NCBI GenBank assembly: GCA_013815385.1
Contig: JACDGL010000005.1
Coordinates: forward strand, 62,001 to 126,000
Direction: 5' to 3'
DNA: 64,000 nt
DNA from: Taibaiella sp.
Lineage (GTDB): Bacteria; Bacteroidota; Bacteroidia; Chitinophagales; Chitinophagaceae
The notes under the pieces were generated by a model. It did not search any database, had not been told where the DNA came from, and was given only the letters and a program-made list of their open reading frames with translations. Positions 17,734 to 25,963 of the stretch are shown here, in pieces (the stretch's first letter is position 1; every line of letters starts with the position of its first letter). Both the position numbers and the translations under genes were made by a program.

Positions 17734-18717
17734 TTACCAATCACCGAGCTGGCGACGGGTGAAGCCCAACTGGTATAGCTGCTGCAACTCATGGTATTTT
17801 ATCTCCCGTTTTTTATTAATTACAGGGTCAAAGACATTGCCGTTGCCTAGCCAGCAAATACCAGATGGCAGGGAAATAGTTTGCGCCAGGGTAACACTTT
17901 CTGAACTATTTATGTGGGAGGTAATGGGAGGTGGAACGGGCGAAGATGTTTGCTGCTGCAGAGTTATGGCATTTTCTGTAATGTTACATAATGTCGCATT
18001 GGTACTCTCTTGTGATTGAGCGAGTGTTTGGTCATTGGTAGTTCGCGAGGCTGCTTCCTGCGTCGCAGAGGTTTTGTGATCTTGGTTATTTGTAGTTAGC
18101 GGGGGTGTTTCCTTTGGCGCAGCGGTTGTTTGAGCTTGGTCATTGGGATTCCGCGAGGCTGCTTCCTGCGTCGCAGTGACGGGGAGGTCTTGTTCCAGTT
18201 CCTGTTCTTCGTCTTCTATGTAGGGCTCCGCACCTGCGAAATTATCCTCTTCCTCATCGTAGAGGAACATATGTGATGGACGATGGCGCTTTTTGTAGGT
18301 GACCATCTTATCCATATAATAACTGAGGCGTTTTTTTACATCCGTATCGCCTGCGGCTGATACATAGCCGAGCAACTCACTGAATATCTGCAGGTAATTG
18401 GCAATGGGCTGACCACTGCCTGTTTTTATTGACATCATGAGCCGACGCTGCACGAGGGACTCATCAGGTGTAGGAAATTGTTCTTCAGGATCGCGCCTGC
18501 TGATGGCCGCATTCAGGTTGGCTAACTGCCCGTGCAAGCTCTCGAGCGCTATAGCAGGCCCATGGTGGGCAACCTGTTTCATATGCTGCCAGCGGCCTTC
18601 TTTTATCCACAAGCCAATGGTCTTGCGGTTTACATCGAGCAGGTCTGCTATCTGCTGCTGGGACATATCGGACTGGAAAAATAGCTGGCGTGCCTGGTGG
18701 TGTTTAGGAGCGGACAT
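17734..18717 (-). CDS. Orphan terminase-small-subunit-like HTH protein
   Basis: A 327-residue protein. Residues about 5-45 form a helix-turn-helix resembling phage terminase small subunits (HHQARQLFFQ, MSQQQIADLLDVNRKTIGLW, IKEGRW). Residues about 80-150 are helical. An acidic stretch follows (DEEEDNFAGAEPYIEDEEQE), then a low-complexity linker with three 18-residue repeats, then NATLCNITENAIT, and a C-terminal block (KYHELQQLYQLGFTRRQLGDW) that looks folded. No large terminase, portal or capsid gene is nearby, so packaging is unlikely; a DNA-binding regulator is possible. The exact family is not settled. Confidence 0.75.
   Translation of the reverse strand: MSAPKHHQARQLFFQSDMSQQQIADLLDVNRKTIGLWIKEGRWQHMKQVAHHGPAIALESLHGQLANLNAAISRRDPEEQFPTPDESLVQRRLMMSIKTGSGQPIANYLQIFSELLGYVSAAGDTDVKKRLSYYMDKMVTYKKRHRPSHMFLYDEEEDNFAGAEPYIEDEEQELEQDLPVTATQEAASRNPNDQAQTTAAPKETPPLTTNNQDHKTSATQEAASRTTNDQTLAQSQESTNATLCNITENAITLQQQTSSPVPPPITSHINSSESVTLAQTISLPSGICWLGNGNVFDPVINKKREIKYHELQQLYQLGFTRRQLGDW
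18013..18174 (-). repeat. Three 54-bp in-frame tandem repeats in the terminase-like gene
   Basis: Three consecutive 18-residue units are encoded: ATQEAASRNPNDQAQTTA, APKETPPLTTNNQDHKTS and ATQEAASRTTNDQTLAQS. The outer two are nearly identical in DNA (18028-18068 and 18136-18176 match at most of 41 positions); the middle one is degenerate. The unit is a multiple of three, so copy-number change keeps the frame. Confidence 0.85.
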
Positions 18718-18899
18718 AGGTTTTATAGGGTTTAATGGGGTGTAGAGTTAAAAGGGTAATAGTTAATCAGCTAAAAGATCTTTTGGGTGTAAAGTTGCGA
18801 AGGTGCTGAAGAATAGAAAAAACGGGGCGGTATGACACTGCTATAAGTGTAGTATGATACAGCAGATATAGGGGTATGATAAAAAGTGAGAGCTAGTGT

Positions 18900-19089
18900 G
18901 GGCGTGGCAAACGCCCTGCCGTAGCGTGCTCTGAAAATTCAAGGACGAGTGGGGCTTTTTTAAGCCAATGGGGTAGCTTCAAGGCTATGAATGCCGGTTG
19001 TAAACCGGATGAATTATAAGGCCCAAGAACGATACGCTAACTCTTGCGCCAGCGTGAAAATGATGGCCGTTACGCTCAAAATCAGTAAC
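18900..19089. other. Cluster of short hairpins in a 524-base gene-free stretch (18,718-19,241)
   Basis: No convincing gene or tRNA was found between 18,718 and 19,241. The stretch holds compact inverted repeats: GGGCGT/ACGCCC (18900-18905/18911-18916), GGCTT/AAGCC (18953-18957/18962-18966), CCGGTT/AACCGG (18994-18999/19003-19008), ACGCT/AGCGT (19034-19038/19051-19055) with a second ACGCT at 19072-19076 that could pair instead, and GTTAC/GTAAC (19069-19073/19085-19089). The G+C-rich, short-loop hairpins resemble REP-type extragenic repeats, or a structured RNA. No transposase accompanies them. Confidence 0.5.
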
Positions 19090-19241
19090 GATTTAAGACC
19101 GGTAAGTTTACACATCTACGATTTACCCCGATTTGTTCATCTATACTTTTTTTACAAAATACAACGTATGGTTGAAATATAAAACATTGCATTGCATTAT
19201 TTAAGTGGGTTGAGTAGGTTTGGGTTGCCAAACTATAAAAA

Positions 19242-20322
19242 ATGGAAATTACGTTAACAACGGAAGGTCTTGATATTTTAAATAATATATTACCTATCAT
19301 AAATCCACATGATGAATTCTTTAATGTTGATTCACTTTACGCACCTTTCATAAAGGAAAAATATCCAATTGTAGTATCAGGAGTTCGTACAGGGATGTAC
19401 GATAATGTAATGTTAGCCCACAGAAAATTTTTTGACAATCTTACCCAGTGGTTACTTCAACAAGGATTTGCAACCAAAGTTACACCACCATCAAGTATAT
19501 ATATTGATCTTAAATTAACGTATGAAGGGGAAATATTGTGGGCGTATGGCAGTGTTGAAGAATACTATAGATCGCTAACTAAAAGCCACGATGAAGAAAT
19601 TAAAGGCAGGGTTGAAGAGATAATTAAAATGGCTTTTAATTATGGTGAATTTCATATTCAACCCGCCACGCCAAATATGCAAGTGGTCAATATAAATTTC
19701 CTAAATCCAAATGAAAAAGAGGAGAGGGATAAAATAGATGCAGCCATCTCTGGCAAACTCAAACTTATCGATATTCATGAAAGAAGTAAAATTGATGAAG
19801 AGGCTATTGGTTATTTAATTCAAGAAGGGTTTGCTGTGAATAGACATGATATACAAGTGCCTAATAAGATATATAGACAACTTACGGACAAAGGGAGAAA
19901 ATTGAAAGGATTTGGCACTTTGCAGGCATTCAATGAATGGAATGCTAACGAAAAAGAACAAGAAAAAATTAAAACTCAAACAGAGAGAATATATAAAAAA
20001 ACAAAACGAATTTATTGAAATAAGTAAAGATTTCACGTTAAAACAGACTGAACTTATAAATAATCAATTACTAACTAATAAAAATATTATAAATACAAAC
20101 TCACACATTATAGCCACAAATAAAATTCTAAAAAACATTTTTATGTGGACGGCAGTGATAGCTGCCATAGGGGTAATAGTCGGAGGTGTTAATACGTTTT
20201 TAGAATTTCGCAAACCAGCGCGACCACAACAATTACTCTGCAAAGAGCCAATATCGCAAGTAAAACCGTCTGAAACTTCTCCAAAAACGATTCGCCTTGA
20301 TTCCGTGCATCGTAAGCCATAA
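19242..20322 (+). pseudogene. Frameshifted gene: duplicated winged-helix-like module, coiled coil and membrane helix
   Basis: The first frame (19242-20018) encodes 258 residues and stops soon after an A7 run at 19995-20001. The +1 frame continues without a stop to 20322 and gives a coherent end: KKQNEFIEISKDFTLKQTEL (coiled coil), then FMWTAVIAAIGVIVGGV (transmembrane helix) and a short tail. Dropping one A joins them into about 359 residues. Two parts of the first frame resemble each other: LLQQGFATKV..IYIDLKLTYEG..GSVEEYY and LIQEGFAVNR..IYRQLTDKGRK..GTLQAFN. The gene is A+T-rich compared with its neighbours. It may be a pseudogene, a sequence error, or productive slippage. Function not recognised. 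Confidence 0.65.
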
Positions 20323-20343
20323 GGTATTGCACCGCACAGATAT

Positions 20344-20529
20344 GTGATTAATCATTATAGCCCAATAGTACCTGTGCGGTGGCCTATCATTAGCCAATTG
20401 TTCTATAATCTGCATTATGATGACCTGTATGCCAAGACCCTTCTTGAAAATACAGAAATATACAGAGTGCAGATGCAAAATGATGCGCAGCAAATAGAAG
20501 GGATAATATCCACCCTTAAAGGACAATAA
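20344..20529 (+). CDS. Doubtful small protein or gene remnant
   Basis: A 61-codon frame beginning at GTG 20344, in the same frame as the end of the split gene just upstream, whose stop is at 20320-20322. The product has a plausible amino acid mix (RWPIISQLFYNLHYDDLYAK and a polar helical end) but matches nothing recognised. It could be a small protein, a remnant of a longer 3' end, or chance. Confidence 0.25.
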   Translation: MINHYSPIVPVRWPIISQLFYNLHYDDLYAKTLLENTEIYRVQMQNDAQQIEGIISTLKGQ

Positions 20530-20597
20530 GGGATTTCGCAGCTCTTGCCTGGTAATTGAGCCATTAAGCCGTTACCTTTGCACTTTCTGATAAGATA

Positions 20598-22454
20598 ATG
20601 GGTAAAGTAGCAATAAATATAGTGACGGGCAGCCTGCAGCAGCAGGAAACGATAGTGGGTATAGACCTGGGCACTACCAATAGCCTGGTGGCCATAGTAC
20701 GCCCAGATGAAAGAATGCCGATAGCCCTGCGCGAAACAGACGGCCTGACACTGGTGCCATCGATAGTGCATTTTGATAAAGAGGGAAACCCAACGGTTGG
20801 CAATGCAGCGCGGGACCTACTGGTAGCCGAGCCGGAACGCACCATCTACTCCGTAAAGCGGCTGATGGGCAAGGCGTACAAGGATGTGAGCGGCCACGCA
20901 GGCATGTTTGCCTACAAGGTAATAGATGACGATACAGATAGCCTGGTGAAGATACAGGTGGGCGAAAAATTCTACTCGCCCATAGAGCTATCCTCTTATA
21001 TACTGAAAGAATTGAAGCACCGCGCGGAGCACTTGCTGAAAACGCCGGTAACCAAGGCTGTAATAACTGTACCGGCCTATTTTAACGATGCGCAAAGGCA
21101 GGCCACGCGCGATGCGGGCAGGCTGGCCGGGCTGGATGTGCTGCGCATAGTGAATGAACCCACAGCAGCCAGCCTCGCATACGGACTGGGCGCAAAACCT
21201 AACGAAGAAAAAACAATAGCGGTATATGACCTGGGCGGCGGAACGTTTGATATATCGATACTGCACATAACCAATGGCATATTTGAGGTGCTGGCTACCA
21301 ATGGCGATACCTACCTGGGCGGCGATGATATGGATAGGGCGCTGGCCACATACTGGCAGCAACAGGCAGGATATACCGATGCGGAGCTTAGCGCAGACAG
21401 ATCGCTGGTGCAGCAACTACGCCTTACTGCTGAAGAAGCGAAGAAGCACCTTACAGATAATGCAATGTATACCGGTACTATTAACGGCAAAGAAGTGACG
21501 GTGACCCGTACACAGTTTGATGCACTGATAGAACCCCTTGTGGCACGTACCCTTACCAGTTGCAAAAATGCACTGAAAGACGCAGGTCTGCAAACAACGC
21601 AGATAGACGCGGTGGTAATGGTGGGCGGCAGTACCCGTGTACCGTTGGTGAAGGAGAGTATCCGCAATTTTTTTGGCCGTGAGCTCTACGACCAGCTTAA
21701 CCCTGATGAAGTGGTAGCCCTGGGCGCCGCTGTGCAGGCCGATATACTTGCAGGCAATAATACTGATATGCTGCTGCTGGATGTAACCCCACTATCGCTG
21801 GGGATAGAAACCATGGGCGGACTGATGGATGTACTGATACCCCGCAACTCGAAGATACCCATGAAGGCGGGTAGGCAATACACTACACAAAAGGACGGAC
21901 AGGGCGGTATGCGCATCTCCGTTTTTCAGGGGGAGCGCGACCTGGTACAGGACAACAGGAAACTGGCGGAATTTAACCTAACCAATATACCGGGCATGCC
22001 TGCCGGGATGCCCAAGGTGGAAGTAACCTTTCTTATAGATGCAGATGGCATACTGAAGGTGAGCGCTACAGAACTGCGCAGCGGCGTGGCGCAAAGCATA
22101 GATATGAAGCCGCAGTACGGCCTTACAGATGCGGAGGTGGAAAAGATGCTGATGGACTCCCTGACGCACGCAAAGGATGATATGCAAACCCGCGCACTGG
22201 TAGAAGCAATAACAGAGGCACAGCAAATGCTGGATACTACCGATAAATTCCTGCTGAAGAACCGGGCTATACTGAGCGATGAAGAAGTGAACATGACACT
22301 GGGCCAGATGCAACTGCTGCGCGAAGCGATGAACGCCCAGAATAAAGACCGCGTGCAGCAGGAAACCGAAAAGCTGAACGACCTATCGCGCCCCTATGCT
22401 GAGCGGGTGATGGACGCAGCGCTGAAGGATGCGATGAAGGGAAGGAAAGTTTAG
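20598..22454 (+). CDS. hscA: Hsp70-family chaperone, HscA-like
   Basis: A 618-residue Hsp70. The nucleotide-binding domain shows [15 protein letters not shown] near residue 20, [51 protein letters not shown] and GGDDMDRAL; the substrate-binding domain ([25 protein letters not shown]) and helical lid follow. The extra N-terminal segment before the first motif ([14 protein letters not shown]), the length and the short lid favour HscA, the iron-sulfur-assembly Hsp70, over DnaK. No isc or suf genes are adjacent, so HscA is a family-level inference. A perfect -7 box TACCTTTG is at 20573-20580, 17 bases before the ATG. Confidence 0.88.
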   Translation: MGKVAINIVTGSLQQQETIVGIDLGTTNSLVAIVRPDERMPIALRETDGLTLVPSIVHFDKEGNPTVGNAARDLLVAEPERTIYSVKRLMGKAYKDVSGHAGMFAYKVIDDDTDSLVKIQVGEKFYSPIELSSYILKELKHRAEHLLKTPVTKAVITVPAYFNDAQRQATRDAGRLAGLDVLRIVNEPTAASLAYGLGAKPNEEKTIAVYDLGGGTFDISILHITNGIFEVLATNGDTYLGGDDMDRALATYWQQQAGYTDAELSADRSLVQQLRLTAEEAKKHLTDNAMYTGTINGKEVTVTRTQFDALIEPLVARTLTSCKNALKDAGLQTTQIDAVVMVGGSTRVPLVKESIRNFFGRELYDQLNPDEVVALGAAVQADILAGNNTDMLLLDVTPLSLGIETMGGLMDVLIPRNSKIPMKAGRQYTTQKDGQGGMRISVFQGERDLVQDNRKLAEFNLTNIPGMPAGMPKVEVTFLIDADGILKVSATELRSGVAQSIDMKPQYGLTDAEVEKMLMDSLTHAKDDMQTRALVEAITEAQQMLDTTDKFLLKNRAILSDEEVNMTLGQMQLLREAMNAQNKDRVQQETEKLNDLSRPYAERVMDAALKDAMKGRKV

Positions 22455-22475
22455 GGTTGATTAAAGCATATAAAA

Positions 22476-23237
22476 GTGAAAACCCGGAAGACTACAGTTA
22501 CCATCGTGATCCTAATACTTGTAAATACAAGTACAAGGGCAAACAAAATCTTTGAACATATGTTAAGGGATTTTGGCTCAACACAAAATCTAAATATCAG
22601 TTTTTATGAGTACTCAGATAGGGGAGAAGCATTTTTGTATTTATATAAAAGTGGGGTAAAGTGCGACAGTTTCCATCTTAAACCTGTACAGTACTATGTA
22701 TCAGAAAAGGTATTTGGTGGAAAAAGTTTTTTGTTACTAACATTTAGTAAGCATCCAGGAACTGGAATTACTTATAGTGTTAATTATATTTTTTGCATAA
22801 AAAACAGCAAAATAGTCTGCTCGCTAACCTTGACTAATTATTATTATTCTGTTTGGAACGAAATTACTAGTGATGCAGTGATAGAAGAGGAAATGCAGAT
22901 GCTATCTATTACATCCACTGGCACATTCAATAATATTAGTTTGATGATAAAAGACTCTTCCTATTATACTTCGAATATTCACCCTACAAAAAATCGAAAA
23001 TTTATTAAAAAATATCCGTTATCCTTCAACACTAACTCTTGTGTATTTTATAACGCAGATACTGTATTAGATGGAAAAATTAAGTTCTTAAATGCCCTTG
23101 ATAGTTTTAGTTATTCAAAAAAAATCCATCAACAAAAAATACCAGAAATAAAAATTGATGCTGACTATTACTATTATTTTGATAAAAAATGGATGTGTAG
23201 ATATGATAAGCTCAATGTATTTCTTTACATTCTTTAG
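22476..23237 (+). CDS. Hypothetical secreted protein, A+T-rich
   Basis: A 253-residue protein from a GTG at 22476, 21 bases after the chaperone gene. The N-terminus (MKTRKTTVTIVILILVNTSTRA) looks like a signal peptide. The rest is rich in Tyr, Asn, Ser and Lys with alternating beta-like strands (YYVSEKVFGGKSFLLLTFSK, VNYIFCIKNSKIVCSLTL). No family was recognised. Its base composition is much richer in A+T than the chaperone before it and the aspartokinase after it, which suggests later acquisition. It may be read through from the chaperone promoter. Confidence 0.6.
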   Translation: MKTRKTTVTIVILILVNTSTRANKIFEHMLRDFGSTQNLNISFYEYSDRGEAFLYLYKSGVKCDSFHLKPVQYYVSEKVFGGKSFLLLTFSKHPGTGITYSVNYIFCIKNSKIVCSLTLTNYYYSVWNEITSDAVIEEEMQMLSITSTGTFNNISLMIKDSSYYTSNIHPTKNRKFIKKYPLSFNTNSCVFYNADTVLDGKIKFLNALDSFSYSKKIHQQKIPEIKIDADYYYYFDKKWMCRYDKLNVFLYIL

Positions 23238-23248
23238 GATTTAGAATC

Positions 23249-24514
23249 TTATTTCATTATCACCTGCACGGTTTGCCTGGTCTTTTGCTCCAATAGGATA
23301 TGGCGGCTTTTTGTAAGGTCAAAGAGGACTTCGGGGGTAAAGTGGCGGATGGTAAGCAGGCTTACATTCTCATTGGTAAAAACCTTGTAGTCTTCGCCCA
23401 ACACCTGGAGGAGCTGCTGTACCTTATCATCCTTGTTATCTATACAGGCTACGAAACTGATGGCCGCATTCTGTATCAGGTTCACCTTTACATTGAGCGC
23501 ATGGAAGATGCTGTATAGGCGGCTGAGGTTATCTTCGGTAATAAAAGAAAAGTCGCGCGTAGTTACCTGCAGCAGCACCTGGTCTTTCTTCAGGATGATG
23601 AGCGGCGGATAAAAGATGCTGCTTACCTCACTCTGTATCACAGTGCCCTTTAGGTCCTTATTGAGAAAGCAGCGTACATACAGCGGTATGTTATTGTTCT
23701 GGAGCGGCTTTATGGTTTTAGGGTGTATTACCTGCGCGCCGTAGTAGGCCATTTCTATTACCTCGTGGTAGGTGATGGCTTCTATCTTTACCGTGTTGGG
23801 AAACAGCTTAGGATCCGCATTCTGCAAGCCTTCCACATCCTTCCATATAGTGACGCCCTCGGCACCCAGCATAGCAGCCAGCAGCGCCGCTGTATAATCG
23901 GAGCCTTCGCGGCCCAGGGTAACAGATGTATTATCGGCTGTAGCCCCTATGAACCCCTGCGTTACAATGCTGATGCCCTTATCAAGCAGCTTACCCAACA
24001 CCTGCTTCGCTTGTTGTTCAGAATATTCGAGGTCTACGCGCGCATCGCGGTAGGTATCATCGGTGCGGAGCACATCGCGTATATCCACCCATTCCTGCTG
24101 CAAGCCTTCCTGCTGCAGGTATATAGAGAATAGTTTTGTAGAGCATATTTCGCCGAGGCTTACCACCTGGTCGTAAGAATAATCGAAACGGGCTGCATCA
24201 GCGCCATCTATGGCCCATTGCAACTCGGTGAAGCAAATATTCAGTTCTGCCTGAGCTGTCTTATAATACGTATCATCAAGCAGTTGCCTTGCATAGTCCA
24301 GATGCTCCTGTTCCAGTTGCTTCATCAGCCGCGTAGCTGCATCCTTATCGCCCTGGCAAGCAGCAGTAACTATTTTTTCGAGCGCATTGGTTGTTTTGCC
24401 AATGGCAGATACCACCAATATAACGGGCTGCTTAGCACTGTTCACTATCGGCAAAAGCGCCTTCATACGGTCGGGCGTAGCTATTGAAGCACCACCAAAT
24501 TTATAAACCTGCAT
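23249..24514 (-). CDS. lysC: Aspartate kinase (monofunctional)
   Basis: A 421-residue aspartokinase: the first step of lysine, methionine and threonine synthesis. Visible motifs are the N-terminal VYKFGGASIATPDRM, SLGEICSTKLFSIYL, TLGREGSDYTAALLA, WKDVEGLQNADPKLFPN and AYYGAQVIHPKTIKPLQ. A C-terminal regulatory region of about 130 residues with ACT-like sequence follows (VLLQVTTRDFSFITEDNL, NAAISFVACID), so feedback control is expected. No homoserine dehydrogenase is fused. It is the second gene of an operon with the aminotransferase (39-base gap), and both lie behind the putative leader-peptide attenuator at 25828-25938. The symbol is by function; the paralog class is not certain. Confidence 0.92.
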   Translation of the reverse strand: MQVYKFGGASIATPDRMKALLPIVNSAKQPVILVVSAIGKTTNALEKIVTAACQGDKDAATRLMKQLEQEHLDYARQLLDDTYYKTAQAELNICFTELQWAIDGADAARFDYSYDQVVSLGEICSTKLFSIYLQQEGLQQEWVDIRDVLRTDDTYRDARVDLEYSEQQAKQVLGKLLDKGISIVTQGFIGATADNTSVTLGREGSDYTAALLAAMLGAEGVTIWKDVEGLQNADPKLFPNTVKIEAITYHEVIEMAYYGAQVIHPKTIKPLQNNNIPLYVRCFLNKDLKGTVIQSEVSSIFYPPLIILKKDQVLLQVTTRDFSFITEDNLSRLYSIFHALNVKVNLIQNAAISFVACIDNKDDKVQQLLQVLGEDYKVFTNENVSLLTIRHFTPEVLFDLTKSRHILLEQKTRQTVQVIMK

Positions 24515-24553
24515 AATTTATATGAAAAAATAAAAGAACAATAAAAGTTGTGA

Positions 24554-25810
24554 TCATTTCAGTTTTGCTAAGGCGGCCTCCAGCTTTGCAAGCATCTGGC
24601 CTATCTCTTCTTTTTTGCAAGTACCTACGCTAAGACGATACCAGGGAGATTGCTTATCGGCACCAAATGCATAGAAGGGCACTATAGCCAGCTTTGCCTC
24701 ATTGAGCAGGTAATCGGTAACATCTACCTGGCTTGCGAGTACCCTGTCGCCTGCGTGCTTCCCTTTCAGATCGATCTTAACGGTAAGGTATATTGCTGCC
24801 ATCGGGGTTACGGCATCTACCGCGAAACCCTTATCCCTTAAGGCTATAAAACCATCGTAGATAAGATGCAACCTTTCCTGAAGGCCTGCTTTAAATGTAG
24901 CGAAGAAGGCTGCTATCGCATCGTCCTTGAGCAGGAATTCTGATACCGCTTTCTGCTCTGCCATGGGCGCCCATGCACCAATGTGGCTGAGCAACGCCTT
25001 CATTTTACCCATTACATTGGCCGGCCCGAAGGCCCATCCTACACGCACACCGGTAGCGGCAAATGCTTTTGAGATACCATCTATATAGATGGTGTAATCC
25101 TTCATCTCCGGCCTCAGCGATACGGGATCATGATGCATCGTATTGCCGTAGGTGAGGGCAAAGTACATCTGGTCGAACATCACATACAGCTTCTTTTCGT
25201 TAGGTGCGCGGCGCTTGTTCTCTTCGATTACCAGATCGCAGATAGCTTGCAGTTCCGACTTGTTGAGTGTAGTGCCCGTGGGGTTTTGCGGCGTACAAAG
25301 GCATAGCAGTGCGGCGCCTGCGATGTGTGGCGCAACATCAGCGGCCGCAGGCATAAAATTATTTTCGGGGTAGGCAGGTACCACACAGTGTAGCCCGCCA
25401 TTCATATGCACGTAGTGATTATTATTCCACGACGGAACCGCATAGATCACCTTATCATTTTTGTTAACTATGGTCTTGAATAAAGAATATATAAGCGGAC
25501 GGCCACCGCTGGCTATCAATATTTCATTGGCTGCATACTGGAGGCCTTCCTGCTGTTTTATATAATGCGCAACAGCGTTCCGCAGCTCCAGCAAGCCATC
25601 ACCTGGAGGATAATTTGTATAGCGGTCTTTGTATGCCGCAATGATCCCCTCTTCCAGTTCTTTAGGAATAGGAAATATCTCGGGATCAAAATCTCCAATT
25701 GTATAATTGTAGATCTTCTCCCCATTTTTGATACGGGCATTTATTTCGTTGCCCAATCGCACTATTTCAGACCCTATCAGTGTTTCTGCAAGGTGGCTTA
25801 GCTGGCTCAT
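24554..25810 (-). CDS. Class I/II PLP-dependent aminotransferase
   Basis: A 418-residue aminotransferase. The fold is clear: YTIGDFDPEIFPIP, TNYPPGDGLLELRNAV, ILIASGGRPLIYSLFKTIV, LCTPQNPTGTTLNKSELQ, MFDQMYFALTYG, and the PLP-lysine motif DGISKAFAATGVRVGWAFGP. The C-terminal YRLSVGTCKKEEI supplies the substrate-carboxylate arginine. Substrate specificity is not readable, but an aspartate-aminotransferase-like activity would fit its position directly before aspartokinase. The ATG at 25810 lies 17 bases after the U run of the attenuator, with no other promoter seen between them. Confidence 0.92.
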   Translation of the reverse strand: MSQLSHLAETLIGSEIVRLGNEINARIKNGEKIYNYTIGDFDPEIFPIPKELEEGIIAAYKDRYTNYPPGDGLLELRNAVAHYIKQQEGLQYAANEILIASGGRPLIYSLFKTIVNKNDKVIYAVPSWNNNHYVHMNGGLHCVVPAYPENNFMPAAADVAPHIAGAALLCLCTPQNPTGTTLNKSELQAICDLVIEENKRRAPNEKKLYVMFDQMYFALTYGNTMHHDPVSLRPEMKDYTIYIDGISKAFAATGVRVGWAFGPANVMGKMKALLSHIGAWAPMAEQKAVSEFLLKDDAIAAFFATFKAGLQERLHLIYDGFIALRDKGFAVDAVTPMAAIYLTVKIDLKGKHAGDRVLASQVDVTDYLLNEAKLAIVPFYAFGADKQSPWYRLSVGTCKKEEIGQMLAKLEAALAKLK

Positions 25811-25827
25811 TATCCAATCAATTTACG

Positions 25828-25896
25828 AAAAAAGGCTTACCCTATGGTAAGCCTCTATAAAATATGGTTGTGAACTATATAATAGATGGGCTTACC
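25828..25896 (-). promoter_or_regulatory. Putative transcription attenuator of the aminotransferase-aspartokinase operon
   Basis: Along the minus-strand transcript come segment 1 GGTAAGCC (25896-25889), segment 2 GGCTTACC (25853-25846), segment 3 GGTAAGCC (25841-25834), and then T6 (25833-25828). Segments 2 and 3 make a 9-bp terminator stem with a 4-base loop. Segments 1 and 2 can pair instead, and that stem extends by TCTAT/ATAGA across a 2-base bulge to 13 bp, destroying the terminator. Segment 1 starts at the base after the leader-peptide stop. A further 10-base inverted repeat (25919-25928 with 25873-25882) spans the leader and the spacer. Alternatively, the 2:3 hairpin may simply terminate the upstream OstA-like operon. 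Confidence 0.65.
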
Positions 25897-25938
25897 TTAT
25901 GGCATGCACTTTACCTGTTTATATAGTTGCTTTATCAT
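25897..25938 (-). CDS. Putative attenuator leader peptide, MIKQLYKQVKCMP
   Basis: A 13-codon frame (ATG 25938, TAA ending at 25897) between a TAnnTTTG box and the attenuator hairpins. Three of 13 codons are lysine (positions 3, 7, 10) and Met is repeated at 12, both products of the aspartate pathway that the operon feeds. A ribosome finishing the peptide would sit on segment 1 and let the terminator form; one stalled at the Lys codons would leave segment 1 free for the antiterminator. Translation is inferred, not shown. Confidence 0.55.
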   Translation of the reverse strand: MIKQLYKQVKCMP

Positions 25939-25955
25939 TTTTGCTTAACTGCGGG

Positions 25956-25963
25956 CAAAACTA
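25956..25963 (-). promoter_or_regulatory. -7 box upstream of the leader peptide
   Basis: TAGTTTTG on the minus strand is a perfect TAnnTTTG match, 17 bases before the leader-peptide ATG. It lies between the OstA-like stop codon (25993) and the leader. The -33 element is weak (CTGG near 25983-25980). Confidence 0.5.

Noticed and set aside
19034-19076. Integron attC site
   Set aside because: The short inverted repeats do not give the paired core sites with the GTTRRRY pattern, and no integron integrase is near.
17734-20530. Prophage or phage-defence island
   Set aside because: Only one terminase-like gene is present; no integrase, capsid, tail, or known defence domain was found, and no flanking direct repeat was seen.
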